Positions 9,124 through 18,010 of a stretch of DNA of 64,000 nucleotides are shown piece by piece. Each line of letters starts with the position of its first letter. Position 1 is the stretch's first letter. The position numbers and the translations under genes were made by a program. Under the pieces are notes generated by a model. The model did not search any database and was not told the origin of the DNA. It worked only from the letters and a program-made list of their open reading frames with translations. Source of the stretch: Bacteroidia bacterium (GTDB lineage Bacteria; Bacteroidota; Bacteroidia; NS11-12g; UBA955). The stretch lies in contig JAOASJ010000046.1 of the NCBI GenBank assembly GCA_030158725.1, positions 1 to 64,000 on the forward strand, given 5' to 3'.

Positions 9124-9501
9124 ATGAAAGAATCAATCACACACCTCCATATTCTTTGCGAAGATTGGAAAAGAGAACTTAACTTTTTTGCTGTCGAAAT
9201 TCCTATGCTTAGGAAACGTCTTGAAGAAGTAGTTAGTAAAAATACCGACAAAGAAATCTTAAGTCAAGTTGAACATTTTGAAAACAAATTCAGACTTATG
9301 GCTTCCAATACAGATGAGCTTTTACACGATGTTAACTTGAAGAATGAATCACTAAGCGCTCAAGCAGTTGCTAAAGCAAATTACATCAATGTGAAAATGA
9401 TAGAATCTGATCAAAATCTAGAAGATTTAATGGCTATTACATCTCAAGATTTTTATAATACCAGAAAATCGTATTACAACTTTTTGTCAAAAGTAATGTA
9501 A
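9124..9501 (+). CDS. uncharacterised 125-residue helical protein
   Basis: I do not recognise a named family. The protein is cytoplasmic (no signal peptide or membrane segment) and almost entirely helical by composition. It has charged heptad-like stretches (MLRKRLEEVVSK, SQVEHFENKFRLM) that suggest a coiled coil, and ends with FYNTRKSYYNFLSKVM. It has its own promoter box and a perfect terminator hairpin immediately after its stop, so it is a monocistronic unit. Codon use and base composition match the neighbours. Confidence 0.75.
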   Translation: MKESITHLHILCEDWKRELNFFAVEIPMLRKRLEEVVSKNTDKEILSQVEHFENKFRLMASNTDELLHDVNLKNESLSAQAVAKANYINVKMIESDQNLEDLMAITSQDFYNTRKSYYNFLSKVM

Positions 9502-9521
9502 GACTAATTTAATTAATAGCG

Positions 9522-9548
9522 AAAGCCATTCTTTTAAAGAATGGCTTT
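9522..9548. terminator. bidirectional intrinsic terminator between the 125-residue gene and kdsA
   Basis: Perfect 13-base arms (AAAGCCATTCTTT and its complement) around a single central T, with A and T runs on both flanks, so it can work in both directions. The kdsA stop codon lies inside the hairpin. Confidence 0.8.
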
Positions 9549-10346
9549 TCTTATTTTAAGAAGTTTCTCCATCAATGGCTCTAATAGGTCTATTTGCAAC
9601 ATATTCGCACCATCGCTTTTTGCTTCTTTAGGTCTAGGATGTGTTTCAATAAATAAACCATCAGCACCTACTGCTATTGCAGCTTTAGCAATTGTTTCTA
9701 TCATTTCCGGTAATCCACCAGTCACACCTGAACTCTGATTGGGTTGTTGCAAGCTATGCGTAATATCCATAATTACTGGGTAACCCATGGCTTTCATCCA
9801 CGTAATATTTCTAAAATCGACCACCATGTCTGAATATCCAAACATGTTTCCTCTGTCGGTTAACATGATTTTATCACTTCCAGAATCTATTACTTTCTGA
9901 GCAGCATGGCTCATCGCACTTGCTGCTGCAAATTGTCCTTTTTTAATGTTTACAAACTTCCCAGTATTTGCGGCCGCAACCAATAACTCGGTCTGTCTAA
10001 ACAAAAATGCAGGTATTTGCAACACATCAACATACTGAGCGGCTAATGCAGCTTCATGTGTTTCATGGATATCTGTTACCGTTGGAACGCCATAATGTTT
10101 TCCTACTTTATTCAAGATGCTTAAAGCTAGTTCATCTCCGATACCTGTAAAGGAATCTAATTTTGATCGGTTTGCCTTCCTGTAGGATCCTTTAAAAATC
10201 CATGGAATCTCTAATTTATTACTAATTGTATTGATTTTGTCAGCAATCTCAAATGCAATTTCTTCGCCTTCTATAGCACATGGGCCAGCCATGATGAAAA
10301 AATTATTACTCGACGTGTGTTTTAATCCAGGAATATTTGGCAACAT
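9534..10346 (-). CDS. kdsA: 3-deoxy-8-phosphooctulonate (KDO-8-P) synthase, metal-dependent type
   Basis: Condenses phosphoenolpyruvate with arabinose-5-P to KDO-8-P for lipopolysaccharide inner core synthesis. The 270-residue protein shows IMAGPCAIEG, FKGSYRKANRSKLDSFTG, VTDIHE, NIKKGQFAA, DITHSLQQPNQ, FIETHPRP and AKSDGANML. The Cys in AGPCAIEG plus the His, Glu and Asp of the last three motifs are the four ligands of the metal-dependent class, unlike E. coli KdsA with Asn at the Cys position. I start at the ATG at 10346; a TTG at 10358 lies inside the -7 box. No arabinose-5-P isomerase is adjacent, but the heptose kinase at 44766 also points to LPS. Confidence 0.95.
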   Translation of the reverse strand: MLPNIPGLKHTSSNNFFIMAGPCAIEGEEIAFEIADKINTISNKLEIPWIFKGSYRKANRSKLDSFTGIGDELALSILNKVGKHYGVPTVTDIHETHEAALAAQYVDVLQIPAFLFRQTELLVAAANTGKFVNIKKGQFAAASAMSHAAQKVIDSGSDKIMLTDRGNMFGYSDMVVDFRNITWMKAMGYPVIMDITHSLQQPNQSSGVTGGLPEMIETIAKAAIAVGADGLFIETHPRPKEAKSDGANMLQIDLLEPLMEKLLKIRKAIL

Positions 10347-10355
10347 AATGTGCCA

Positions 10356-10384
10356 CAAATTTAAAGATATTCAATTAAATCCAA
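10356..10384 (-). promoter_or_regulatory. kdsA promoter, TTG-N18-TAAATTTG
   Basis: On the minus strand TTG (10384-10382), 18 bases, then TAAATTTG (10363-10356), a full Bacteroidota -33/-7 pair. The box ends nine bases before the kdsA ATG, so the leader is only a few bases. Confidence 0.7.
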
Positions 10385-10395
10385 TTCATGAATTA

Positions 10396-12138
10396 TTATC
10401 GGATTTGAAACGATTTCTGGAAAGTGCCATTTGCGGTTTCAAATACCAATTCTAAATTGTTCAATTGCCATTTTTTCTTTTTTAATTTCCTCTTTTCTAA
10501 TAGGTATTGCAACAATATATCACTCTCGAAAATTTGCCCTTTTTCCAATATAAACGACTTTTTGTAAATGGTTTTTCTTTTACCTTTAATAGTAGTTGAA
10601 ACAGTTACTTTTACATTTTGAATTTGCGATGAAGCAAAATAAAGATTCAAGTCTTGGAATAAAACGGCATTTTTATTAACCCAAAACAAATCTTCTTTTA
10701 TGTTAGAAAATCCATTTAAAAAAGTAGATGCCAGGGCAAAATCAACCAAACCATTTCCATATAATGAGTCAGGTAAATGTCTATGTGTAGCCGAGTTTTT
10801 TAAAGCTATTTTTATAGAATCCAAACTTGTATTTTTATGCAAATACATCAAATTGGCAAGTCCTCCTGAAAAAATAGGAGTTGAATATGATGTTCCATTA
10901 CCAGAATAAAAACCAAAAACAGCAGCCACATTCACCTTATAACCTGGAGCTATAAAATCTGGTTTAATCCTTCCATCAATTGTTGGGCCTATTGAACTAA
11001 ATTTTGCATGATATCCTTTGTCATCACATGCCCCAATGGTTATGGCGTGAATGGCATCAGATGGAAATCCTATATGTCTCCATGACTGATTTCCTTCATT
11101 TCCTGCACTTACTACCACCATGATTCCTTTCAGGTAGGCGAGGTTGGCAGCCCGACTAACGATACTTGAATCGCCCGTGCTTTCTTCATAAGTATGACTC
11201 AATATATTTTCATCAAAGGCATGATAACCTAGAGAAGCAGAAATTAAATCGATGCCCAAACTGTCAACAAATTCAGCGGCTAATAACCAATTGATTTCTT
11301 CAGTTAAGGATTCCAAATTGGCATTCTCTGTTCGAATCAATGTGTAATTTGCAAAAGGAGCAGAGCCGATATAATGACCTGGATTATAAGTCTTCAAAAA
11401 TCCTAAAACATTGCAGCCATGCTGATCATCTTCCCAGACGCTGTTGTCGTGGTCTACATAATCACGTACAATTTGTTTACTGTCTAACAAATCTTCCATG
11501 CCTTTCACTTTAAAAGCATTGTGAAAACCTGCGTCGAATACTGCAATTTCAAAACTGCTCATTTTCCCAGTCAAACGACTTAATTCAGGGATACCTAAGA
11601 ATTTATTCTGGTCAAAAGATTTGCCATAGTCTGCATCGGTAAATAAACAAATAGAACTATCTCTTTTCAAAGCAATCAGTTTTTCAGCTTCTAAATAATA
11701 GGAATTGTCTATTTCAACGCTGTCGCTTATAAGTTTTTTATTCTCTAGTGTTCCTAAGTATTTTAAGTTTTTAACAAATCCTAATCTTCGAATGTTTTGA
11801 ATAATATCTTCGGTTCTGTTATCGGTTTTGTTGATTGAAATCTCAACTGCATTCAACCATTTACTTATGCCTAATATTCTGATTCCAGCTATGTTTTTTA
11901 TCCCTTCTAAAAAATTAGCATTAACTGGTAAATCCAAACTGTCTATTTTAATCTTATACTTTTTCCTTCTTTCAATGGACTTATGAGATAAATACCTTTC
12001 AGGGTGTTGAAGGTCAAATTTACTAGAGTGCTTGTATTTAAAATAGACAAGATAGTATGAATTAGAATCGTTTGATGATGCAATTAAATTGCTAAAAAAT
12101 GAAACGGATAAAATTAAAAAAGTAACTCTAAGGAACAT
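10396..12138 (-). CDS. secreted subtilisin-like (S8) serine peptidase
   Basis: A 580-residue secreted protease. A signal peptide (MFLRVTFLILSVSFFSNLIASS) is followed by an N-terminal propeptide-like region (residues about 25-150, with HPERYLSHKSIERRKK typical of Bacteroidota S8 enzymes), then the catalytic domain with Asp in IAVFDAGF, His in DDQHGCNVLGF and Ser in GNGTSYSTP, so the triad is complete. The last 80 residues after the domain form no recognisable T9SS sorting domain. It overlaps the upstream lipoprotein gene by 11 bases, forming a unit with the two lipoproteins. Substrate unknown. Confidence 0.9.
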   Translation of the reverse strand: MFLRVTFLILSVSFFSNLIASSNDSNSYYLVYFKYKHSSKFDLQHPERYLSHKSIERRKKYKIKIDSLDLPVNANFLEGIKNIAGIRILGISKWLNAVEISINKTDNRTEDIIQNIRRLGFVKNLKYLGTLENKKLISDSVEIDNSYYLEAEKLIALKRDSSICLFTDADYGKSFDQNKFLGIPELSRLTGKMSSFEIAVFDAGFHNAFKVKGMEDLLDSKQIVRDYVDHDNSVWEDDQHGCNVLGFLKTYNPGHYIGSAPFANYTLIRTENANLESLTEEINWLLAAEFVDSLGIDLISASLGYHAFDENILSHTYEESTGDSSIVSRAANLAYLKGIMVVVSAGNEGNQSWRHIGFPSDAIHAITIGACDDKGYHAKFSSIGPTIDGRIKPDFIAPGYKVNVAAVFGFYSGNGTSYSTPIFSGGLANLMYLHKNTSLDSIKIALKNSATHRHLPDSLYGNGLVDFALASTFLNGFSNIKEDLFWVNKNAVLFQDLNLYFASSQIQNVKVTVSTTIKGKRKTIYKKSFILEKGQIFESDILLQYLLEKRKLKKKKWQLNNLELVFETANGTFQKSFQIR

Positions 12139-12793
12139 GCTTTAATAATTTGTAATTCAATCTACGTCCTCTTTGCAGCATTCCTATTTTATCTATGAAA
12201 ACAATGTTTTTATAAACAAGCCCTATGTTTTTGACATACACTTCTTTGTAGGCTCTTTCCTTAACTGAATTGCTTGTTATCACACTTTCAATCGTAATTG
12301 AACTATCGTATTTATTGTTGTTGATTGTGTATGGTTTGTGAACTGATGTATAAAATACATTGTTTACATATTCCATATTAAATTCATTAGAATTCCAAAT
12401 GGCATCTTCGCTTATCGGAAATGAAATAATAGTTTTTCTGATGTTATTTTCTACTCTCTCAATTGAATGTAAATCGAAAGAAGTATACCAAGTATTTATA
12501 TAGTCCCAATTTAAGGTGTCGCTAAATCTTTGGTAACGGTCTACTCTAATTGAATTTCTGCCAAGGTTGTCTTTAAATGAAGATTCATTGAGTTCCTTTA
12601 ATTGGTAATTTAGGGTGTCAATAGTATTTTTGAAATCATCATAAATGATTTCTTGCACTGAATATTCTGTATAAGACCCTGCTTTGTTTGAAATGTAATT
12701 CTTATCGCTTAAAGTATTTACACTTTCAAACTGGTCTTTTTTACAGGCAGCCAATGAAATGCCCAAAATGATATAAAAGGAGAGTAGCCTCAA
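12128..12793 (-). CDS. uncharacterised lipoprotein, paralogue of its upstream neighbour
   Basis: A 221-residue protein with a lipoprotein signal (MRLLSFYIILGISLAACKKD, lipobox LAAC), so membrane-anchored. I recognise no named domain. It shares with the next upstream gene the pattern G(S/T)xxxYxVxxxxYDxFKxxIDT near the N-terminus and VKNIGLVYK near the C-terminus, which marks tandem duplication. It overlaps that gene by four bases (ATGA) and the subtilase by 11 bases, so the three are translated as one operon. Confidence 0.75.
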   Translation of the reverse strand: MRLLSFYIILGISLAACKKDQFESVNTLSDKNYISNKAGSYTEYSVQEIIYDDFKNTIDTLNYQLKELNESSFKDNLGRNSIRVDRYQRFSDTLNWDYINTWYTSFDLHSIERVENNIRKTIISFPISEDAIWNSNEFNMEYVNNVFYTSVHKPYTINNNKYDSSITIESVITSNSVKERAYKEVYVKNIGLVYKNIVFIDKIGMLQRGRRLNYKLLKHVP

Positions 12794-13470
12794 TTTTTCA
12801 ATCTAACTGTGGTAACACTTCCGCTTAAAAAACTTGAATCATCTAATGAATTTGTGTTTTCAATAAAACGGTAGACTAAACCAATATCTTTTGCATAAAC
12901 TTCAGTTCTTGTAAGATTTACTCTTCCTATAATTGGTTTGTTAATCTTCACTGAAACGCAATTATTATAAGGGTTTATACCATTGTGAAAACTTGTGAAA
13001 ATAGATGTGAACTTAACGGCTAAAGGATCATAGTGGTTAAACATATTGATATTCCATGTATAACTTGAACCTTTTGTTTTGTATGAAGCAATTGGGAAAA
13101 TCATTTTTAGTTCAGTGTTATTGTCTAGTTTTTCAATTGCATAATTGTCAATTATTTTCCTTTCAAATGTTCTAAACACTTCCCATTCAGCACTAATGTC
13201 ACTAAATTTACTTAACTCTATTCGATAGACCGTATCATTCGTGGCATCTTGAAATTTTTCCACCACTTCTTCTCTTACCACACTTGAAAATGTGTCAATT
13301 TCCTTTTTAAACAAATCGTATACCACTGTATCAACCTGATAATAATGGACAGTACCAATTTTAGTAGGGAAGTATTCAGTGCCTTTTGAAACAGTCTCTT
13401 CAGTGCTTGTTCGACACGAATAAACGGTCAATATTATAGCCAAGCAAAAAAATAAGCGCGTTTTAATCAT
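12790..13470 (-). CDS. uncharacterised lipoprotein, first gene of the subtilase operon
   Basis: A 226-residue lipoprotein (MIKTRLFFCLAIILTVYSCR, lipobox VYSC) of no recognised family. Near the N-terminus it has KIGTVHYYQVDTVVYDLFKK and near the C-terminus AKDIGLVYRF, matching the paralogue downstream. An apparent extension back to 13569 is rejected: the extra 33 residues precede the -7 box at 13482-13489 and run into folD. Divergent from folD. Confidence 0.75.
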   Translation of the reverse strand: MIKTRLFFCLAIILTVYSCRTSTEETVSKGTEYFPTKIGTVHYYQVDTVVYDLFKKEIDTFSSVVREEVVEKFQDATNDTVYRIELSKFSDISAEWEVFRTFERKIIDNYAIEKLDNNTELKMIFPIASYKTKGSSYTWNINMFNHYDPLAVKFTSIFTSFHNGINPYNNCVSVKINKPIIGRVNLTRTEVYAKDIGLVYRFIENTNSLDDSSFLSGSVTTVRLKN

Positions 13471-13481
13471 ATTTAGTGTCA

Positions 13482-13489
13482 CAAATTTA
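13482..13489 (-). promoter_or_regulatory. -7 box TAAATTTG for the lipoprotein-subtilase operon
   Basis: Exact TAnnTTTG match on the minus strand, 11 bases before the lipoprotein ATG at 13470. No TTG at the optimal -33 distance. Confidence 0.5.
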
Positions 13490-13511
13490 AGCATAAACCG
13501 CAAATTCAGCG

Positions 13512-13519
13512 TAATATTG
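13512..13519 (+). promoter_or_regulatory. possible -7 box TAATATTG for folD
   Basis: One mismatch to TAnnTTTG, 12 bases before the folD ATG. It is divergent from the lipoprotein promoter 22 bases away, so the two may share control. Confidence 0.35.
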
Positions 13520-13531
13520 CAGTAATTTTTT

Positions 13532-14413
13532 ATGACACTATTGGACGGTAAACAGACAGCTGAAAGCATTAAGGAAGAAATTCGTCAAGAATTGGATATT
13601 ATTACCCAAAAAGGATACAGAAAACCACATTTGGTTGCTATTCTTGTTGGAAATGACGGCGCTAGCAGAACTTATGTTGACAGCAAAGAAAGAAATAGTA
13701 TTGCTTTGGGTTTTAATTCTACAGTATTAAGACTAGCAGAAGAAACCACCCAAGATGAATTGATTACCATCGTAAACAATTACAACAATAACAATGATAT
13801 CGATGGCATCATAGTGCAATCTCCTCTTCCAAAGCATATTGATGAAAAGTTAATTACCCAAACAATTGACCCAAATAAAGATGTTGATGGTTTTCATGAT
13901 ATCAACATGGGGAAATTAGCAAAAGGTGATGAAGGTTTCGTCTCAGCCACACCACTTGGTATTATGATGATGTTGAAAGCCTACAATATTCAAACAACAG
14001 GTAAACATTGTGTTGTGGTAGGCCGAAGCAATATTGTTGGCAGACCTATGAGTTTGTTAATGTCTTCAAATACTGAGTTCGGAAACGCTACCGTTACTTT
14101 ATGTCATAGCAGAACCATCAATATTTCAGATTATACCAAGCAAGCAGATATTTTGATTGTTGCCTTGGGTAAACCTGGTTTTATAACTTCAGATATGGTT
14201 AAACCTGGTGCTGTTGTAATTGATGTTGGAATTACCCGAATAGATGATGCCTCTAGAAAATCTGGTTTTTATTTAAAAGGGGATGTTGATTTTGAATCAG
14301 TTAAAGAAGTTGCCTCATATCTAACACCAGTACCCGGTGGCGTAGGTTTAATGACCATCGCTGCTTTGTTAAGCAATACGTTTAAAGCATACAAACTTCA
14401 CTTGGGTCTATGA
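13532..14413 (+). CDS. folD: methylenetetrahydrofolate dehydrogenase / methenyltetrahydrofolate cyclohydrolase
   Basis: Bifunctional cytosolic enzyme of one-carbon metabolism. At 293 residues it carries TYVDSKER with the catalytic Lys, DGIIVQSPLP, DPNKDVDGFH, the NADP-binding VVGRSNIVGRPMS and the C-terminal LTPVPGGVGLMT signature, all in the usual order. The start MTLLDGKQTAESI is the family's typical N-terminus. Its stop overlaps the queE ATG as ATGA, so the two are coupled. Confidence 0.97.
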   Translation: MTLLDGKQTAESIKEEIRQELDIITQKGYRKPHLVAILVGNDGASRTYVDSKERNSIALGFNSTVLRLAEETTQDELITIVNNYNNNNDIDGIIVQSPLPKHIDEKLITQTIDPNKDVDGFHDINMGKLAKGDEGFVSATPLGIMMMLKAYNIQTTGKHCVVVGRSNIVGRPMSLLMSSNTEFGNATVTLCHSRTINISDYTKQADILIVALGKPGFITSDMVKPGAVVIDVGITRIDDASRKSGFYLKGDVDFESVKEVASYLTPVPGGVGLMTIAALLSNTFKAYKLHLGL

Positions 14414-15021
14414 GTAATCTAGATGTTTTATATCCAGTTATGGAACATTTTTACACCATTCAAGGTGAAGGTTTCTATACTGGACATGCAGCATACTTCG
14501 TTCGCCTTGGCGGATGCAACGTCGGTTGTGTATGGTGTGATGTAAAAGAAAGTTGGGATGTAGACGCGCATCCTAAAATTTCTGTTCAAGAAATCATTGA
14601 TAATGTTTTAAAAAGTGGAACTAAAATATGTGTGATTACTGGCGGTGAACCTGCTATGCACGATTTAACCCCTTTAATCGACGCACTCAAATCAAATAAT
14701 ATTCGCTCCCACATCGAAACTTCTGGAGCTTATCCTATTCAAGGTAGCCCTGATTGGATTTGTCTTTCACCTAAAAAATTCAAATTCCCTATCATTGAAG
14801 TTTTATCTATCGCAAATGAATTCAAACCAGTAATATTTCACCACAGTGATATTCAATGGGCCGAATCGTATACCAAAGACTTAAATCCTGATTGTAAATT
14901 ATATCTGCAAACAGAATGGTCTAAATCTGAATCAATTTTGCCTTTAATTATTGAGTACGTTAAATCAAATCCTCAATGGCAGATTTCATTACAAACCCAT
15001 AAATATTTAAATATACCATAG
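14410..15021 (+). CDS. queE: 7-carboxy-7-deazaguanine synthase (radical SAM)
   Basis: Makes 7-carboxy-7-deazaguanine from 6-carboxytetrahydropterin, for queuosine or related deazapurine modification. The 203-residue protein has the radical SAM cluster motif CNVGCVWC (CX3CX2C) near residue 34, preceded by TIQGEGFYTG and followed by VITGGEPAMHD, as in QueE of this phylum. No queC, queD or queF lies in the window. Translationally coupled to folD by a four-base overlap. Confidence 0.93.
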   Translation: MSNLDVLYPVMEHFYTIQGEGFYTGHAAYFVRLGGCNVGCVWCDVKESWDVDAHPKISVQEIIDNVLKSGTKICVITGGEPAMHDLTPLIDALKSNNIRSHIETSGAYPIQGSPDWICLSPKKFKFPIIEVLSIANEFKPVIFHHSDIQWAESYTKDLNPDCKLYLQTEWSKSESILPLIIEYVKSNPQWQISLQTHKYLNIP

Positions 15022-15083
15022 GAATTTGTTTTATCGAACAAATAGAATGAAATATTTTTTCTCACTAATGGGAAATCTTGTTT

Positions 15084-15114
15084 TTGTAATTTCAGTTTAA
15101 TTTCATCAAATTTG
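15084..15114 (+). promoter_or_regulatory. promoter TTG-N20-CAAATTTG before the PASTA gene
   Basis: TTG at 15084-15086 and CAAATTTG at 15107-15114 (one mismatch, C for T) give the -33/-7 layout. The ATG follows 11 bases later. Confidence 0.45.
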
Positions 15115-15125
15115 CATTTTACAAA

Positions 15126-15725
15126 ATGAAAAATAGTATAACAGGTAACAGTTGGTTTAAAACAATACTTTTGGCAATTCTTGTTTTGGCCGTTTACCTA
15201 TTTCTTTCAATGGTCTTTACAGGTTGGTACACAAGACATGGTCAAAGTATCAAAGTTCCAAAAGTTTCTGGAATGCCAATTGAAAATGCAACAGAACTGC
15301 TAGATGATAATGATTTAGAATTGGTGATTATAGATTCAGTGTTTAATGAGGATATGAAACCCAACACCATTGTTGAACAAGATCCTCAACCTGATTTGTC
15401 GGTTAAACCTGGAAGAAAAATATACGTTACAGTTAATACAGGTATAGTTCCAAAAGTGAAAATGCCTAAACTGATTAACGGGTCTTCAAACCTTGCTAAA
15501 GTATTGCTTCAAAATTCAGGATTGAAATTGGGACGCGTCGATTCTGTTAAAAGTACCTTTGGCCCAGGTCTAGTTATTAGACAGAAATTTAAAGGCCGCG
15601 ATATTGCTCCTAATACACAACTTGAAAAAGGGTCTATAATAGATATCATTGTATCTAAGAAAATGTCTTTATCTGATACCAATGCTATTCAACCTGAACA
15701 GATTGAAACGACTGATGGATTGTAA
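15126..15725 (+). CDS. membrane-anchored PASTA-domain protein
   Basis: A 199-residue protein with one N-terminal membrane segment (FKTILLAILVLAVYLFLSMVF) and two PASTA domains outside the membrane: about residues 38-105 (KVPKVSGMPIENATELL, then DPQPDLSVKPG) and 108-182 (VKMPKLINGSSNLAKVLL, GSIIDIIVSK). There is no kinase or penicillin-binding domain. PASTA domains in other proteins bind peptidoglycan fragments; in stand-alone Bacteroidota proteins the ligand is unknown. First gene of a probable operon reaching 20880. Confidence 0.85.
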   Translation: MKNSITGNSWFKTILLAILVLAVYLFLSMVFTGWYTRHGQSIKVPKVSGMPIENATELLDDNDLELVIIDSVFNEDMKPNTIVEQDPQPDLSVKPGRKIYVTVNTGIVPKVKMPKLINGSSNLAKVLLQNSGLKLGRVDSVKSTFGPGLVIRQKFKGRDIAPNTQLEKGSIIDIIVSKKMSLSDTNAIQPEQIETTDGL

Positions 15726-15748
15726 TATTAATTTCAAATAAACAATAA

Positions 15749-17710
15749 ATGCATAAATATAAAGTTACTATGGCATCTATGAAGATTTTTTGTATTGCGT
15801 TTTTTGTTTCTATTACCACTCAGGTTTTTTCTCAAGGACCTATAATTTCTAACTTAAATAGAAATATTTATTTAAATAAGTCAAGTTCAAGCAATAACGC
15901 CAAAAGAAGTATAATTGATACCATTCAATTGCCTTTTTTCGATGACTTTACGAGCAGCAGCGTATACCCCAATATGAAGTATTGGAGAGATAGTATGGTG
16001 TATATCAACAACCAGTTTGCTGTTTCAGCACCCAGTTATGGTGTGGCCACTTTTGATAATTTAGACAAAAAAGGAAAACCATATCAAGGACTGAATGGTT
16101 TAACCCACAGCCATAGCGATTCGCTTACCTCTAATTTTATTAATTTAAAAAACTATAAAAATGGACTTAATACAATTGCATATTCTATAGCAGATTCAAT
16201 TTATTTAAGCTTTTTTTATCAAACCCAAGGCATTGGAGACCCATTGGATAAAACAGATTCATTGGTTCTTAAATTTAAAGATTTAAATGGATTTTGGAAA
16301 ACAGTATGGAAAGCCACCGGTTCTTCTGTAAAACCATTTAAACAAGTCTTAGTCGGTGTTTTAAATCCTATTTATCTTAATTCCAATTTCCAATTTAGAT
16401 TTATCAATTATGGCAAAACAACTGGTAATATGAACCAATGGCATATTGACTATATCCGAATGAAAAGTTCTAGAAATAGATTCGATACGCTAGTAAACGA
16501 TGTGGCCATAAATGCAGAACCAGTGGGTCCATTAGAAATATACGAAAGTATGCCTTATGACCATTTTAAGGCTAATCCTGCGTTTAATCAATCAGCCTTT
16601 CATAGAGTTAAACTTAGAAATAACAACAACACTTCTGTTAACGTTCAATACAAATGTGAAGTTAGAAATGTCTACAATAAAATTATTATTTCATATCCTT
16701 TAAGTTCCTCTGCGAGAAATGTGACCAAAAATTCTGATAGCAGTGAGGATTTTACGCCTTTTGCTTTTGATACTTTGTCTGGTAAATCTCCTTTACTTAA
16801 GCTGAAATACACCATTGCACCTTTATCGAATGACTTTACGCCCGATAATTACAACAGTATTGGCGATAACAATGAATATACCAAAACGGTAAGATTTAAC
16901 AATTACTTTGCCTACGATGATGGGTCTGCTGAAGGTGGATATGGCCTTGACTATGGCTCTTTACCTGCGGGTCCAGGTTATGCTGCTATGAAATTCACGT
17001 CCTTCAAACCTGATACTTTAAGGGGAATCTCTGTATTCTTTAACCGTTCGGTTGCTGACGTTCAATTCAAATCATTTAATCTTATGGTTTGGAAAAAAAT
17101 CAGTGAACCACCGGCAAATAATACCAGTGCCGATGTCATCTTGAAAAGGGTCAACATTCCTAGTACCGTTTACACCGATTCAATTAATGGTTTTACCAAC
17201 TTCATTTTTGATACTGCCGTTATTTTGTCCCAAGGTGATTTTTTCATTGGATGGCAACAAAACACCAATTTTATTCTAAATGTTGGTTACGATAACAATT
17301 ATAAATATGCCAAAGTAGGAGGGACCAATCCCAATCTATTTTATAACTTAAATGGATATTGGGAAAATGTTAGCTCTAACATTACGGGCGCTGTAATGAT
17401 GAGACCACTAGTGGGGCGTGAAATCAAAACCAATAACCCTGCAAGCGTAAATCAATCAGTAAACACAAAAACTATTAGCATTTATCCAAATCCTTCTAAC
17501 AATAGCCAAGAAGTATTTATTAAAGCTGAGAACTCAATTAAATCAATCAAAGTATACGATTGCCTTGGTAAAGTTCAATTAGAATTTCAAGGTGAAAACA
17601 TAGAAAATGTAAATATCAGCAATTTGAACAATGGAATTTATTTCTTTGAATTGCTAGATGAACAAAACAATACCTACTTTCAAAAATGGATCAAACAATC
17701 TTATGAATGA
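15749..17710 (+). CDS. secreted protein with type A T9SS sorting domain
   Basis: A 653-residue exported protein. A signal peptide lies at residues 11-29 (MKIFCIAFFVSITTQVFSQ), so the true start may be the ATG at 15770 or 15779. The middle is rich in beta-strand, Asn and Ser with no recognised enzyme motif. The last 75 residues are a type A T9SS C-terminal domain (SIYPNPSNN, IKVYDCLGKVQ, LNNGIYFFEL), which directs passage through the type IX system and attachment to the cell surface. Its last codons overlap the ATG of the rhodanese gene. Confidence 0.85.
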   Translation: MHKYKVTMASMKIFCIAFFVSITTQVFSQGPIISNLNRNIYLNKSSSSNNAKRSIIDTIQLPFFDDFTSSSVYPNMKYWRDSMVYINNQFAVSAPSYGVATFDNLDKKGKPYQGLNGLTHSHSDSLTSNFINLKNYKNGLNTIAYSIADSIYLSFFYQTQGIGDPLDKTDSLVLKFKDLNGFWKTVWKATGSSVKPFKQVLVGVLNPIYLNSNFQFRFINYGKTTGNMNQWHIDYIRMKSSRNRFDTLVNDVAINAEPVGPLEIYESMPYDHFKANPAFNQSAFHRVKLRNNNNTSVNVQYKCEVRNVYNKIIISYPLSSSARNVTKNSDSSEDFTPFAFDTLSGKSPLLKLKYTIAPLSNDFTPDNYNSIGDNNEYTKTVRFNNYFAYDDGSAEGGYGLDYGSLPAGPGYAAMKFTSFKPDTLRGISVFFNRSVADVQFKSFNLMVWKKISEPPANNTSADVILKRVNIPSTVYTDSINGFTNFIFDTAVILSQGDFFIGWQQNTNFILNVGYDNNYKYAKVGGTNPNLFYNLNGYWENVSSNITGAVMMRPLVGREIKTNNPASVNQSVNTKTISIYPNPSNNSQEVFIKAENSIKSIKVYDCLGKVQLEFQGENIENVNISNLNNGIYFFELLDEQNNTYFQKWIKQSYE

Positions 17711-18002
17711 TATAAGCGCAGAAGAATTAAAACAAAGATTAAATCAAGGTGAAACTCTAAATATTATTGATGTTAGAGAGCCTTACGAGTACGAGGAATT
17801 TAATATTGGTGCACGCCTAATTCCACTTGGTGATTTGCAAGATAATCTTGATGATCTTGAAGATTGGCAAAATAGTGAAGTTATAATTCATTGCAGAAGT
17901 GGTGCAAGAAGTGCTGCTGCAAAAGCTTTTATGGTTCAACACGGATTCAACAATGTCCGCAGTCTTAGCGGTGGTATGGTTGCCTACCAAGCATTGAATT
18001 AA
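17703..18002 (+). CDS. single-domain rhodanese-like protein
   Basis: A 99-residue rhodanese domain that transfers or carries sulfane sulfur. Visible motifs are IIDVREPYEYEEF and the active loop HCRSGARS with the catalytic Cys, then LSGGMVAYQ. There is no signal peptide, so it is cytoplasmic. An earlier start at 17658 would add 15 residues read from inside the T9SS domain coding sequence, so I take the ATG at 17703, which overlaps the previous stop by eight bases. The following cytochrome gene starts eight bases after its stop. Confidence 0.9.
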   Translation: MNDISAEELKQRLNQGETLNIIDVREPYEYEEFNIGARLIPLGDLQDNLDDLEDWQNSEVIIHCRSGARSAAAKAFMVQHGFNNVRSLSGGMVAYQALN

Positions 18003-18010
18003 TTTGAGTT

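Noticed and set aside
15026-15045. Seven-base inverted repeat ATTTGTT/AACAAAT after queE
   Set aside because: Short AT stem with no T run; likely chance.
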